This document shows positions 34,781 to 44,423 of a DNA stretch of 64,000 nucleotides, in pieces. Position numbers and translations under genes: made by a program. The notes below the pieces were generated by a model that was given only the letters and a program-made list of their open reading frames with translations, searched no databases and had not been told where the DNA came from. Source of the DNA: Phytophthora sp. 'mugwort' (Eukaryota; Oomycota; Peronosporomycetes; Peronosporales; Peronosporaceae); NCBI GenBank assembly GCA_033558025.1, contig JAUCEF010000014.1, forward strand, positions 868,001 to 932,000. The letters run 5' to 3'. The stretch's first letter is position 1. Every line of letters starts with the position of its first letter.

Positions 34781-37700
34781 TTACTGCTGAGGCTTTTGTT
34801 GGCGCATGACTTGAGACGGAAGCAGCAGCTGAGGTCCACCTTTTGACTTAGCGTCATTATGCTTCGGCACCCACTTCTTCTGAGCTCCTTGTGCGTTAGC
34901 CTGCTTTTGTGCGGCATGACCGTCGTCTATCGGTGAACTGCCCTTCTTGGTCTTCCCACCACGATTGTGGTGCTTCTTCTTTCCTGCATCGGAAGCTATT
35001 GACGTCTCTTTTGCTCCACTGGGATTCTTGTCCTTGGAACGGGGCGCAGCTCCTAGCGGAGGGTATTCTTCATCACTGGGCGGCAATGGTGTCTGCGCCT
35101 GGGGCGGCGCGTATGTAGCAGGAGGGGGAGGGTACATCGGAGCATATGACCCGTCAGGCATGAGGAATAGCTGCGCTTGCTGTCCAGGCATCGGAGGCTG
35201 CGCCGGGTAATACGTTGGCGGCGGTAGTGGGGCCATATACTGCGGTGCTGGGGCTCCAGTCGGTAACGGAGGGGCGAGTAGCGATGGAGGACTAGAAGAG
35301 TGTTCATACATGTGAGGGAACAGTCCCATCAGTGGGTCAGCAGGTGTAGCCGTAGGAGGGGCCGGGACTGCAGCTTTAGCCGCCAAGAAGAGTACCGCGA
35401 CAGATGGAGCTAGCTTCTGCTCTGAAAGTGGAGTCGCTGCGGCAGGGACTGCTGGCGTTGAGGCCACTGCGGTCTGATCAGGTGCTGGTGCTGCTGGGTT
35501 ATCTTGCTTGGAAGCAGTGGGTTTTACTCTTCCTTTAGTAGCAACGTCACCATCGTAGCCCCATGTTTGAATCAGTTGTCGGATCTTTTCTGGGTTGGGT
35601 GGTTCTGGCATCGCGGTAGGAATTGGCGGTGGAACCAGTGGAGTCGAAGCAATAGCGGGAGTCTTGTCGTTCGCCTTAAGAATCTTCTTGGGGTTACGGC
35701 TATTGGTGCTGATCGTTGGCATTCCACTGGTCGTACGTCGCTGGATATCACGATTGTCCTGCTGGGTATTTCCGTTTTGTCCGTGATTCGAGCGACTATT
35801 GCGGCTCAGCTTCTTGCTTCCAGGCGGAACTGACACACAGAGCAAGTTGTTCCAGGCCACAAGCTTGCCGCGGTCGAGGGTCGTACTTCCGTAAAGTGCC
35901 TCACCACCCGTGAAACTCTCATCAAAAACCACCTCCACGCACCTACTACTCACGTGCGTAGCAACAACCGTGCCACGATGACCAAGCGGCACTCCACGCG
36001 CGCTGATATTGATCACTCGGTCACCGAGGTTTGGTGCGCCTCGGTTGACCGATGATCGCTGCGATACTTCATGTCCCGTCAGATCCTGGTTCACCAGCGG
36101 GTTCGGACGGAACAAATCCGCAGCGCTGACGGTCGCAACAACAGGTGCCCGTCGCTGCTCCTCGGCAGCCTTCGCACGCTCCTTCGCACGCAAAGTGCCG
36201 GCGGCTTCCATGGCGCGGACAGCATTAAGAGCAATATACTCGGACGTAATCGGAATGTGCTCGCTCACACCCAAACGCTGCTGCTCGATCCACTGTTTAA
36301 TTGCTTCTGCCATCACTTCCACACGCTCGGCGTCGTTAATGCCAAAAACATCCTTGCCTTGGTAAGTCGTGGCGAAAGGTAGTCGGCTCAGATTACGAAC
36401 AACTTCCGGGAATTCCTTTTGGTAGGACGCAATCAGTTGCACTGCACGTTCAGTGTACTCCCAAGCAGTAGCACTGCCATTTCGAGGCGGCGAGTTCGAA
36501 CCACCAGCTTCATTGTTACCACTGCTCCCAATAATCTTCACAATGTCCCCCTTCCTCCATATATTGCCATCATCACTGGTACTAGAGCTGCTATTGTCAC
36601 GACTAACGAGTCTGCAATAGCCAGGGAGTAGTAACTCCTTGCGGTAGCGAATGTTCAATCCAATATCAGCACCATTTGGCTTGATAATCACGCTTCCAGT
36701 GATTAAACCCAATGTGGACGCCGAAATGCCCAGCTTTTGGGCCACCAGATAGCCCGGAAAATATCGATCTGTAATTGTTTGCGCGATAACGTAGCCAAAC
36801 GGCGGCTCCTGGTCAATTGTGTTAACATGAACGGTAACAGTGTGTTGCTCTTCGGCCTGAGAGCGCACAGTAGCCGTACAACCCAACCACTTACCATGCG
36901 TGATGAGGGCCTTGGAATCAACTGGGAACCGCTCACTCAGTGGTAAAGTGTCTGTTTCTTCAAATCGGGCATCTAGCAGCTTACGATCCCGAACTGTGAG
37001 CTGAGCGGGCACGAACGCTTCAGTTTCCCCGAACTTCTTCTCGATAGCACCCGTAAGTGGATTTGATACCATACCTTGAAGAGGCAGCACATGCAGCACA
37101 GTACAAATTCCAGTCTTGCCCAAGTCGATACCTCCGCTACCAGGAATGCCACGGCCAGACAGCAGCTTGACCACCTCCGTCTGCGCATAATAAGCCCACG
37201 CACTCTTCTCATCTGATCCATACGGCGTGAAGACAATCTCATCCTGCTTACGGCGATGGCTATTGTGCTTGCGAGTGGATTGTTTCAGACGGTACTCTCC
37301 AGACAGAGTACTAATACCTACGACCAGTACTTCGTGCAGATTGGGCCAGTTTGCCAGGACAGTAGTGCCCAGGAGCTCACGCGGGTTAATCTCATCGGCA
37401 CTTCCATTGTCGCTGTCATTCAGCTTTCCTGACGCCGGGAGCTGCAGGATGAGACTGGACTTACGTGAGCTCATTCCAAAGCAGTTTAGACCAACGCTAG
37501 CGATACGTGTGCTCTCAATAGAGACTGTATAAAGTGATGGGAATCCAGCAAGCGGGAGGACCACACCGTCCATCAACTTACTTTGAAATTCGCCACCAGG
37601 AATAGCTGGAAGCTCGTAGTCTTCCACACGAGTATTGCAGTACATCACATCCGGGAATCCAACAACACCAGGCAAAGTGGACTTCAAAGTATCCAGCGCA

Positions 37701-39631
37701 TTCAGGTCTCGAAAAATTCGAATAGGCAAATGCTGCAGCTTGTTACGCTGCCTCTCCGCCTCCGTGAGCTGAGAATCTGGGCAGTATTGGGCAATAGCCT
37801 GCTTGAGCAACGCCACGTCAATAAAAGGCAGCAGGTTGACACCTTCCCAAGCATTGCGCTTGCCTTCCATGTCAATCGCAAATGTCTCTGGATAAAAGTG
37901 TTTTATCGGTGACAATGGAGAGATCATAAGGAATCGGTAAGGTTCCGGCACGAGATTGGAGCTTGAAGCTGGCAGATTAGACATGAGCTGCTCGAATGGT
38001 AACAGTGGACCGGCGACCGCTGGATCTTCGTCAAACTTGACATTTGAAATCATGTCTTCAATATCCGTGAGATCGGAAACCATTGGAGCGTAATGGTACG
38101 GGTAGAACCATGACCAGGACTGGGGACCTTGGAAATAGTAGGCAAGACACCACGCCAAAGCCTCCATATAAGACTTCTTGACTTGTTCGAGTTCCTTGTT
38201 AGCTGCATTGCCATTACCACGCTTGATCCCATATTTCCGCTCGTAGTAATTCCACTTTGTATCTTGAAAACTCTCACTGCCAACTAGCAGAAGCACTTCT
38301 CGATGACTCTTCTCCAGTTCAAGCGATAGTCTGGTATCCTCCGGGCCATCCAGTGCCTCCAGCAATGCCCGTTCAGCTTCCTCCTCGTCTTCATCATCGA
38401 CTAAAGGTGGCAGGACGTCATCCTTCTCGTCACGAAGAGCCATAATCGCTCTCTGAACCTCCGCTGCATCAACATCTTGTTGCTTAGGTTGCTGTCGTCC
38501 TCCTCGACGTCCTGAGCGTTTCTTCTCCTCCATAGCGCGGTTGATAAGGATCTCTTCTTCTTGGTTGCCAATGATGTGAAACAGTTCCTGCAGCAACTTA
38601 ACATTCGTAATCTTCCCGCTCAAAGTTAAATAACTTCCTTTATGATTCTCCAGCAGTTCCCGATACACTTTAAGCAGTAACGGGATCGCATCTTCACTGA
38701 TCTCCAGCGTCGGACTATGCGGAATGAAATCATTGCCGAGCAAAAACGTCAGCAGAATGAAATCATCCAGCATGCGTTCGCCATTTAGTGGCGGTTGTAC
38801 GCGCATCTCCATCATCAGATACTCTCGGAACAGACTCAGATGCACGAGTTGCCACTGCTGCTCTTCAATTTGCTTGGCCGCCACCTTCTTGTGGTGACTT
38901 CCCCACACCACCGTCTCTCTCACCAGTGTAAAGTGCGGCTCATGAGTCATCAGCCCTAGCAGCATCAAGTCAGCGTCACTGCCGTACATACAGTGGCGCA
39001 TATTAGCCTCGTAGTTGTCCGCCATCTTCCTGTGGCGGATAAACTCGACGATCTTGTGCTCTCCCTCTCCGGGCACTTCACTGCCACTGAAGAACACTTC
39101 GAGTCTGGCCCACAGGGGGTCATTCTTCATCTTTTGCCTCACAAAATACACCAAATGCTGCGACAATTTACTCAAAAACTCAGTACCTGGCGTGATGCAA
39201 TTCGAGTCGAACTTGGCGGACGCGGGCTTGTCCTTGCGCCCATTCTTCTCGTCCTCAAGCTTAATCTGCATGTGTCGCTCCTTCTCCATGGCCTGCTGGC
39301 GATCCAGTCCAGCGCGGAAGCGACGCGAGCGCTGCTGGTTGAGCTTGGCGCGCGGGGCCACGCCGTCGATAGCGATGTACACGAGCTTCTTGGGCTTGAT
39401 GATGTGCGTAATGAGGCGGTCCAAGTACGTGAAGATACCGTGCAGCTGGGCCTCGAGCGACAGCGAGTTGAGCGCGTCGTCTGCCGCGTCCGAGTGCGTG
39501 CAGTTGTGCACGATACCGTTCATGTCGAGGTAGAAGGCGTCAAACTCGGGCAACAGCGACACGTCCGAGATGGGCTGGTTCAGCAGCGGATACCGCTCCG
39601 ACATGTACCGGTAGAAGCGCGGGATGCCCAT
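34781..39631 (-). CDS. XRN1: 5'-3' exoribonuclease XRN1
   Basis: An uninterrupted 1616-residue frame (yeast 1528, human about 1706). It begins MGIPRFYRYMSERYP, the XRN1 signature. Catalytic-site blocks are present: LDMNGIVHN (D36), IAIDGVAPRAK (D88), SEVPGEGEHK (about 184-193), YGSDADL (about 216-222) and LLGNDFIPHSP (about 297-307). Downstream are the XRN1-specific regions, including an ALPFEQLM-like segment (LLPFEQLMSNLP), SH3-like parts (ITHGKWLGCTATV, VINISARGVPLGHRGTV), then a ~400-residue Pro/Ala/Gln-rich tail ending in basic residues. XRN1 degrades 5'-monophosphorylated, decapped mRNA in the cytoplasm and P-bodies. A charged low-complexity insert (~375-450) is lineage-specific. No intron is needed. 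Confidence 0.97.
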   Translation of the reverse strand: MGIPRFYRYMSERYPLLNQPISDVSLLPEFDAFYLDMNGIVHNCTHSDAADDALNSLSLEAQLHGIFTYLDRLITHIIKPKKLVYIAIDGVAPRAKLNQQRSRRFRAGLDRQQAMEKERHMQIKLEDEKNGRKDKPASAKFDSNCITPGTEFLSKLSQHLVYFVRQKMKNDPLWARLEVFFSGSEVPGEGEHKIVEFIRHRKMADNYEANMRHCMYGSDADLMLLGLMTHEPHFTLVRETVVWGSHHKKVAAKQIEEQQWQLVHLSLFREYLMMEMRVQPPLNGERMLDDFILLTFLLGNDFIPHSPTLEISEDAIPLLLKVYRELLENHKGSYLTLSGKITNVKLLQELFHIIGNQEEEILINRAMEEKKRSGRRGGRQQPKQQDVDAAEVQRAIMALRDEKDDVLPPLVDDEDEEEAERALLEALDGPEDTRLSLELEKSHREVLLLVGSESFQDTKWNYYERKYGIKRGNGNAANKELEQVKKSYMEALAWCLAYYFQGPQSWSWFYPYHYAPMVSDLTDIEDMISNVKFDEDPAVAGPLLPFEQLMSNLPASSSNLVPEPYRFLMISPLSPIKHFYPETFAIDMEGKRNAWEGVNLLPFIDVALLKQAIAQYCPDSQLTEAERQRNKLQHLPIRIFRDLNALDTLKSTLPGVVGFPDVMYCNTRVEDYELPAIPGGEFQSKLMDGVVLPLAGFPSLYTVSIESTRIASVGLNCFGMSSRKSSLILQLPASGKLNDSDNGSADEINPRELLGTTVLANWPNLHEVLVVGISTLSGEYRLKQSTRKHNSHRRKQDEIVFTPYGSDEKSAWAYYAQTEVVKLLSGRGIPGSGGIDLGKTGICTVLHVLPLQGMVSNPLTGAIEKKFGETEAFVPAQLTVRDRKLLDARFEETDTLPLSERFPVDSKALITHGKWLGCTATVRSQAEEQHTVTVHVNTIDQEPPFGYVIAQTITDRYFPGYLVAQKLGISASTLGLITGSVIIKPNGADIGLNIRYRKELLLPGYCRLVSRDNSSSSTSDDGNIWRKGDIVKIIGSSGNNEAGGSNSPPRNGSATAWEYTERAVQLIASYQKEFPEVVRNLSRLPFATTYQGKDVFGINDAERVEVMAEAIKQWIEQQRLGVSEHIPITSEYIALNAVRAMEAAGTLRAKERAKAAEEQRRAPVVATVSAADLFRPNPLVNQDLTGHEVSQRSSVNRGAPNLGDRVINISARGVPLGHRGTVVATHVSSRCVEVVFDESFTGGEALYGSTTLDRGKLVAWNNLLCVSVPPGSKKLSRNSRSNHGQNGNTQQDNRDIQRRTTSGMPTISTNSRNPKKILKANDKTPAIASTPLVPPPIPTAMPEPPNPEKIRQLIQTWGYDGDVATKGRVKPTASKQDNPAAPAPDQTAVASTPAVPAAATPLSEQKLAPSVAVLFLAAKAAVPAPPTATPADPLMGLFPHMYEHSSSPPSLLAPPLPTGAPAPQYMAPLPPPTYYPAQPPMPGQQAQLFLMPDGSYAPMYPPPPATYAPPQAQTPLPPSDEEYPPLGAAPRSKDKNPSGAKETSIASDAGKKKHHNRGGKTKKGSSPIDDGHAAQKQANAQGAQKKWVPKHNDAKSKGGPQLLLPSQVMRQQKPQQ

Positions 39632-39705
39632 GGTAATGGAGAAACGAGGGCCGATAAGGCAGCAGAGGGCGGAGAAGTATTAGATACCTATCTACGTGGC
39701 TGTCT

Positions 39706-39716
39706 ATTGCGCAATG
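39706..39716 (-). promoter_or_regulatory. Candidate oomycete initiator of XRN1
   Basis: The minus strand reads CATTGCGCAAT, matching CATTYBNCAWT with one mismatch, ~75 nt upstream of the XRN1 ATG. Confidence 0.5.
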
Positions 39717-39811
39717 GAGGGGGGAGCTTCCGGCAGTTAGGGTTGAGCAACATAAGCGCAACTTTAGTTGCTGAGTGATGGTCGTAATGGGGTTACGCTG
39801 AGGAAGGTTAC

Positions 39812-40165
39812 ATGAGGGGAAACGTTTTCAAGTTGACTGTGAAGTGGGTGGACGATGGAGGACGCTTTGAAAATGTATTACGTGTACAGTTAAGTGGTAG
39901 TAGCTTGGTGGCAAGGGTCAGCTATCGGTCGCGCTCTCCAGCAAGGAATCTTGCAGTGGATTGTAATGTTTGGTTGGTACCCTCAGTACCAACTGCAGTA
40001 GCAATAAGGCGGAACCTGACTGCTACCGCAAAATACATCGGCTGGGATTTGCAAGCAAGAGAGGCGAAAGATGTGATGCACGGGGTGGGAAGGTATGTCT
40101 GGATGTCACGTCCACGCCGAACAGTAGCCCTGCTGCTCAAGGACAGGAGGGGTACGCGACGGTGA
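39812..40165 (+). CDS. Short hypothetical ORF between XRN1 and the bHLH/F-box gene
   Basis: A 117-residue frame with a true ATG (starts MRGNVFKLTVKW) fills most of the 614-bp gap between two minus-strand genes. I recognise no family, and composition does not clearly favour coding. It may be spurious and overlap promoter or terminator sequence of its neighbours. Confidence 0.2.
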   Translation: MRGNVFKLTVKWVDDGGRFENVLRVQLSGSSLVARVSYRSRSPARNLAVDCNVWLVPSVPTAVAIRRNLTATAKYIGWDLQAREAKDVMHGVGRYVWMSRPRRTVALLLKDRRGTRR

Positions 40166-40245
40166 GCCTTGCGCCACGCTGAGCCACTTTGTACATGAAG
40201 CAACGGAGCTTCGTAATTTGAGCCCATTTTGTCCTCGGTCGCTAC

Positions 40246-42366
40246 TTAATTGGCACCTTGACGGACAGCCAACATCGCCTTCTCTCGGGTTCTGTCGTAG
40301 TTATTGTGGTCTTTGCACACAGCACGAATGTTAACGCATTCCACGCGCTCCAGAACTTCCACCTTGAACTGCACGTTCAGCCAGCCCGCTCTATTCATTC
40401 ACCGCATCAAGAGGTACTTGCGCAGTTAAAAACGATGATCATCACTGATTACACAATCAAACTCTACATACCTTTGCAAAAACTGGTCTTCCAGATCGAG
40501 TCCGGGACATGCCATAAAGACGCTCATCACGCACAGATCCCCGTGCTGTAAGGAAACTCCAGCCAAATCCTTCGTCGCGCACAGTTCAGAGTTAACAGCC
40601 ATCACCATCGGCATTAAGTGTGCTCCTGAAGTAGCAGTAAAAGGTTGGAAGGACGGACTCGCATCGTCACTTTTCAGAGCCGAACTTCTCGACGTTACCG
40701 AGATGCAATCGGTAATTTTGACTCGAGCACGGCTGAGATTTTGTACGACGACGAACAGCTCCACCACTTGCATGACTGTGGCCTTGCCATTCAGCATGAC
40801 AGTCCTTGTCGTGTGTCCGTTCGAGCGATGGGATAGCAAGCCCCACACACTAATGTCTCTTGTCCGTCCTGATGCAAACAACTGTCCACCACGCTAGTAA
40901 TACAGAGAAACACAGAGAAAATGTCAGCTTACATGAAAGGATACAAAACAAGCACAGGGAAGCCATCGCACTGTAAAGGTTGAGCAGTCCGGAAGGCGGT
41001 TGGTGTTGTGGTACTTCTCCCACTGCTTCAATGGATGAGGAATGTCGATTAGTGAAGAAATCCGCCACCGCGCACGGCAAAGGTCTCTCCACAGTTCGTC
41101 GCTGCGTGCTGCGCGTCTCAGTTCGCGGGACGTGCGCATCACGGCCACTAAAGTCCACGCGTCACAGAAAGACAGAATCGTAGGAATTTCCTGGGCGCTC
41201 CACTCCAAAACGGATGATTCGTTGGCGGTCGACGAAAAAGTAGCAATGACTTCTGTGGGTTCAGCCTCTGACAAACTTGAGATTTCTGGATCCGAAATCG
41301 TCGTGGTCACACTTTCCGCGCTTTCAACTCTTCCGCGCTTCCGACTCGAGGTATCAGTAGTCCGTCCAGGAGCAGCGCGCTTCAGCATCATCCCTGAAGA
41401 TGTCATCACGGGGCAAGGCAACCACATCATCGATGCCAACGGGAGGCTGTTTCCAACAGCCACTGCATTCCACGGTTGGTTCTGCAACTGGTTGTACGGC
41501 AGCAGCGGAGCACCTCCAGCTACGCTACCATGAGCTGAGCTCGCGATACTGTGCTGTCCCACTGACTGCGCCATGACACTTGTCTTCCTGTAAAGCTGGT
41601 GAGGATGGTGCAGCGCGATGGCAGTCTTCCTCAAGCTCGTCTGCTGCGGCCCTTGCTGTGGTGGATGTCCCGCCTTCAGTACATTCAGCTCCGCCGTCAA
41701 CTTCTCGATGTATTCAATGGTCTTCTCCAGAATCTTGGCTCGGTTCAACTTGCGGTCTTCTTTCAAGTGCAAAATGTCCATGAGTTCCTGAAACCTCGAA
41801 TTCAGATCCTTCCGGTTGATTTTCGCGCGTTTTTTCTTCCTCTCATAGTTGGTCTCTAGCTGCAACAACCTCGACGTGTTGGCTGCAGCAGAGGGCGCCA
41901 ACGGAGACCCAACAGATGACGACGACGAGTAGGTCGCCGTCGCTTGGTCTCTGTGCGTCTCCTCCTCGAGTGAGAAGAACGTCGCGTCGCTCAGGACGCC
42001 CGCGTCTGTCATTGCACTGGACCCTGCAACATCTTCGTGGCCTTGGGCCAACTGGAAGCTCTGCATCTGCTGCTGGCCGTCGCCGTCCTCGCGCAGTAGA
42101 TCGTCCAGAAAAGTCTGTGGGGCGCTCTGAAGCGCACCAGAAGTTGCGGTAGCAGAGGCCAGGAACGCTGATAGCTCATTAAGTTGCGCGTTGGGCGTAT
42201 TGGGCAGCAGCAGCCGTTGCTGGTGCATCGTGGTGACGGTGGACGTGGTAGTGACCAGCGTCGCAGCGGACGAGGAAGAGGACGACGCGATGGACAGTTC
42301 GTCGTCGTTCAGCGTCGGCCACAACGCGGCGCTACGTGCAGGGAACGTGTTGGTGTCTGTTGCCAT
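40246..42366 (-). CDS. bHLH + F-box fusion protein, three exons
   Basis: Exons 40933-42366, 40472-40893 and 40246-40390 keep one frame and give 666 residues. The start is ATG 42366 (MATDTNTFPARS, purine at -3 and G at +4); codons upstream lack an ATG. Order: Ser/Thr-rich N-terminus; a bHLH domain at ~170-232 (ERKKKRAKINRKDLNSRFQE, helix, then KILEKTIEYIEKLTAELNVL); Pro/Ser-rich linker; an F-box at ~385-430 (EIPTILSFCDAWTLVAVM, then SDELWRDLCRARW); and a beta-rich C-terminal domain containing LFASGRTRDISVWGLL and LQRAGWLNVQFKVEVLERVE. bHLH domains bind E-box DNA as dimers, and F-boxes recruit SCF ubiquitin ligase through Skp1. Joined, they suggest a DNA-bound or self-limiting regulator. Intron 1 is only 39 nt (GTAAGC...TACTAG) and contains an in-frame TGA; intron 2 is 81 nt (GTATGT...AATAG). 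Confidence 0.8.
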
Positions 42367-42417
42367 GACGGAGGCAGTAGAGAGAAGCGAGAAGAAGGCG
42401 ACCAAAGAGTGCAACAC

Positions 42418-43030
42418 TTGCGCCTGCCACTTGACTGGTTTACTAAAATGGTGGGCGGAAGATGGGCATCGAGGATTGGTTGAAATTGGCTGCTATTTCC
42501 GGTACGTACGTGATCTTCAACATTGTGTTTCAGTGCCAACGCCCTCGTTCGTACAGTTACGTCCGGACTAAGAATGGTTTTGAGAGCTGCTGGTCGGACA
42601 GCTTCTGGGAGGGACGTACTGTACGTGCAAGAGGAAGTATTTGACTATCAGTGGAGTATTGCGTGGCACCACTTTGAAACGCAGGATGGGCTTTCACCTT
42701 TTGGATCACTCGAACTGACGTCAGGCCGGCGAGCGATCTGAATTCGCTCATAGCTCGGGCGGACTGAGCACGCGCTCCGTGAAACGCTGGCAAACCCTAA
42801 GAGAATCTCGCAATGTTGCTGTTGAGTCGCGAACCCTAAGGAGTTTCGACGCGTGGGCCAACTCATGCAGGTTTTCGCCAGTGCGAAGTTCATCATCTTT
42901 GTTTGATATCAAGCAGAAACGTTTTAAGTAGCGGATCCACTCGGTACCAGCTCATGACATCCATTGGCTTTCGTGTTTGCTGCAGCTACCACTTTCTTTT
43001 TGTCTACGCAGAACTACCTTACAAGATCTT
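42418..43030. other. Intergenic stretch upstream of the bHLH/F-box gene
   Basis: Promoter of the bHLH/F-box gene on its left and 3' end of the secreted-protein gene on its right. Open frames here are short and unconvincing. Confidence 0.4.
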
Positions 43031-43816
43031 TTACTTACCTTTCGACTTGTCCGCGGCATCCGACTTGGTTTCCTTTGACGACTTCGACGACGTCGTATTG
43101 CTTTCATTCTGTTTCGACTTTGCGCTGGCAGCATCCGTGGGAGCAGTCGCAGACTCCTTCTTACCAGCGTCAGCATCCGACGTACCAGACTCGTATCCGA
43201 AGTCATAACTGGGGCCGTAGCTCGGGTAGCCATAGCCGGAGCTGTAGATCGGATAGCCGTTGGTCGGGTAGCCATACGAGGAGTAGTAGTCCGGGTAGTA
43301 ATCGTAGCCCTTGCCACCACTACCCTTGCCACCACTACCCTTGCCACCGAAGCTGTAGTAGTCATTACCATGGCCGTAGTAGTCGTCGTTGTAGTAGTCG
43401 CAGTCGCCGCCGTAGCTCTTGTGGCCGTAGCTGTGACCTCCGCCATAGCCCTTGTAGTCATAGTCATCGCAGTCGTAACCCTTGTGCTTGTAGTCGTCGT
43501 GCTTGTAGGTATAAGCGCCGTAATTGTAGTCATCGTGGTCATAGTTACCATGGCCATAATCGTCTTTGTCGTAGCTGTAGTCCGAGGACTCAGCATTCTT
43601 GGCCTTGACGTCCTTCTCTTCGAGGCGGCGACGGTAGTGCGAGTGGTCCTTGTCGTTGTGGTGCTTCTTCCGGTGGTCATGATCATACTTGTGCGGGTGG
43701 TGTCCGTAATCCTTGTACGAGCCGAGTTGACGACGCGGGGCATTGCGGGCTTCGGTCGCGCGCAGGACGGAAGCAGCGACGCACAGGCCCATCATGACGA
43801 GGATCTTGGAATGCAT
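43031..43816 (-). CDS. Secreted Tyr/Gly/Asp-rich protein with an RxLR-like leader
   Basis: A 261-residue single exon. Residues 1-23 form a clear signal peptide (MHSKILVMMGLCVAASVLRA, then TEA). The mature N-terminus has RRQLG at 28-32 and RRRLEEKD at 62-69, reminiscent of, but not matching, the RxLR...EER leader of oomycete effectors. Residues ~70-205 are dominated by Tyr, Gly, Asp, His and Lys in short repeats (HDDYNYGAYTYKHDD), including three tandem GKGSG units encoded by a 15-bp repeat (about 43311-43346). The tail (205-261) is Lys/Ser/Ala-rich and acidic-basic. It could be a cell-wall or matrix protein cross-linked through tyrosines, or an atypical effector; the sequence does not decide. 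An initiator lies ~80 nt upstream. Confidence 0.75.
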   Translation of the reverse strand: MHSKILVMMGLCVAASVLRATEARNAPRRQLGSYKDYGHHPHKYDHDHRKKHHNDKDHSHYRRRLEEKDVKAKNAESSDYSYDKDDYGHGNYDHDDYNYGAYTYKHDDYKHKGYDCDDYDYKGYGGGHSYGHKSYGGDCDYYNDDYYGHGNDYYSFGGKGSGGKGSGGKGYDYYPDYYSSYGYPTNGYPIYSSGYGYPSYGPSYDFGYESGTSDADAGKKESATAPTDAASAKSKQNESNTTSSKSSKETKSDAADKSKGK

Positions 43817-43895
43817 CTTGAAGGCGGAGAGACTTGGCTTGGGTTGGTATGTCAGTTGTTGGTGAGTGCCGGGGAGGAGGCGAGATGAGAAGTGA

Positions 43896-43903
43896 GAAAG
43901 TGA
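43896..43903 (-). promoter_or_regulatory. Initiator of the secreted-protein gene
   Basis: The minus strand reads TCACTTTC within CCATTCCTCACTTTCTCACT, a YCAYTYY initiator ~80 nt upstream of the ATG at 43816. Confidence 0.45.
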
Positions 43904-44423
43904 GGAATGGCCGAAGCGACTGAGCTGCGTTTCCCTGTGTTTGGTAACGGAGGTTCATGAACCGATTATCGCAGTCATCTTTCGTAGGTCTTTTGCAAAA
44001 AAATTAAGCGAACCTCGTCAATCATGATTGATCATGGGGACAAGTAAGAGAAAATTCAAGAGAATGAATAACGAAAGCCATCACCAAGTCCATCGTCCAC
44101 TAGCTCCCCTCATTTTACGAAATGCTTATCGGTTCTGACACCATAAGCTGAAAGGCACCGACAGACCGACCGCCAGGTTGCTCCCGTTGATGTTTAATCC
44201 TGTGCCATACGACGCTCTCGATCATTTACTGTACTGTAGAAGTACCGGTATAGCAACAGAACTTACATACTTCTGATGTAGGTACTGTTCTTTCGACTAC
44301 CGACCTTCAGAGCCTTCAGAGCCTTTGGCTGTACAGTATATATATTATACACTCTTGCAAACTATATATATCAGGCATGGACTATGCACACATTTTACTG
44401 TACTGCTAATGCACACTTTTACA

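Noticed and set aside
38993..39778. 261-codon plus-strand frame opposite the start of XRN1
   Set aside because: It is the antisense shadow of the conserved XRN1 catalytic region and has no domain of its own.
42367..42417. Hydrophobic 17-residue N-terminal extension of the bHLH/F-box protein, suggesting a signal peptide
   Set aside because: The extension begins with GTG, not ATG, and a well-placed ATG at 42366 follows. A secreted transcription factor is not plausible.
43094..43735. Calling the secreted protein a canonical RxLR effector
   Set aside because: The motif is RQLG rather than RxLR, and the mature protein is a long low-complexity Tyr/Gly repeat, so the label would overstate the evidence.
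43370..43888. 172-codon Val/Ile-rich plus-strand frame that looks like a membrane protein
   Set aside because: It is the complement of the Tyr/Asp codons of the secreted protein on the minus strand; hydrophobicity is a codon artefact.
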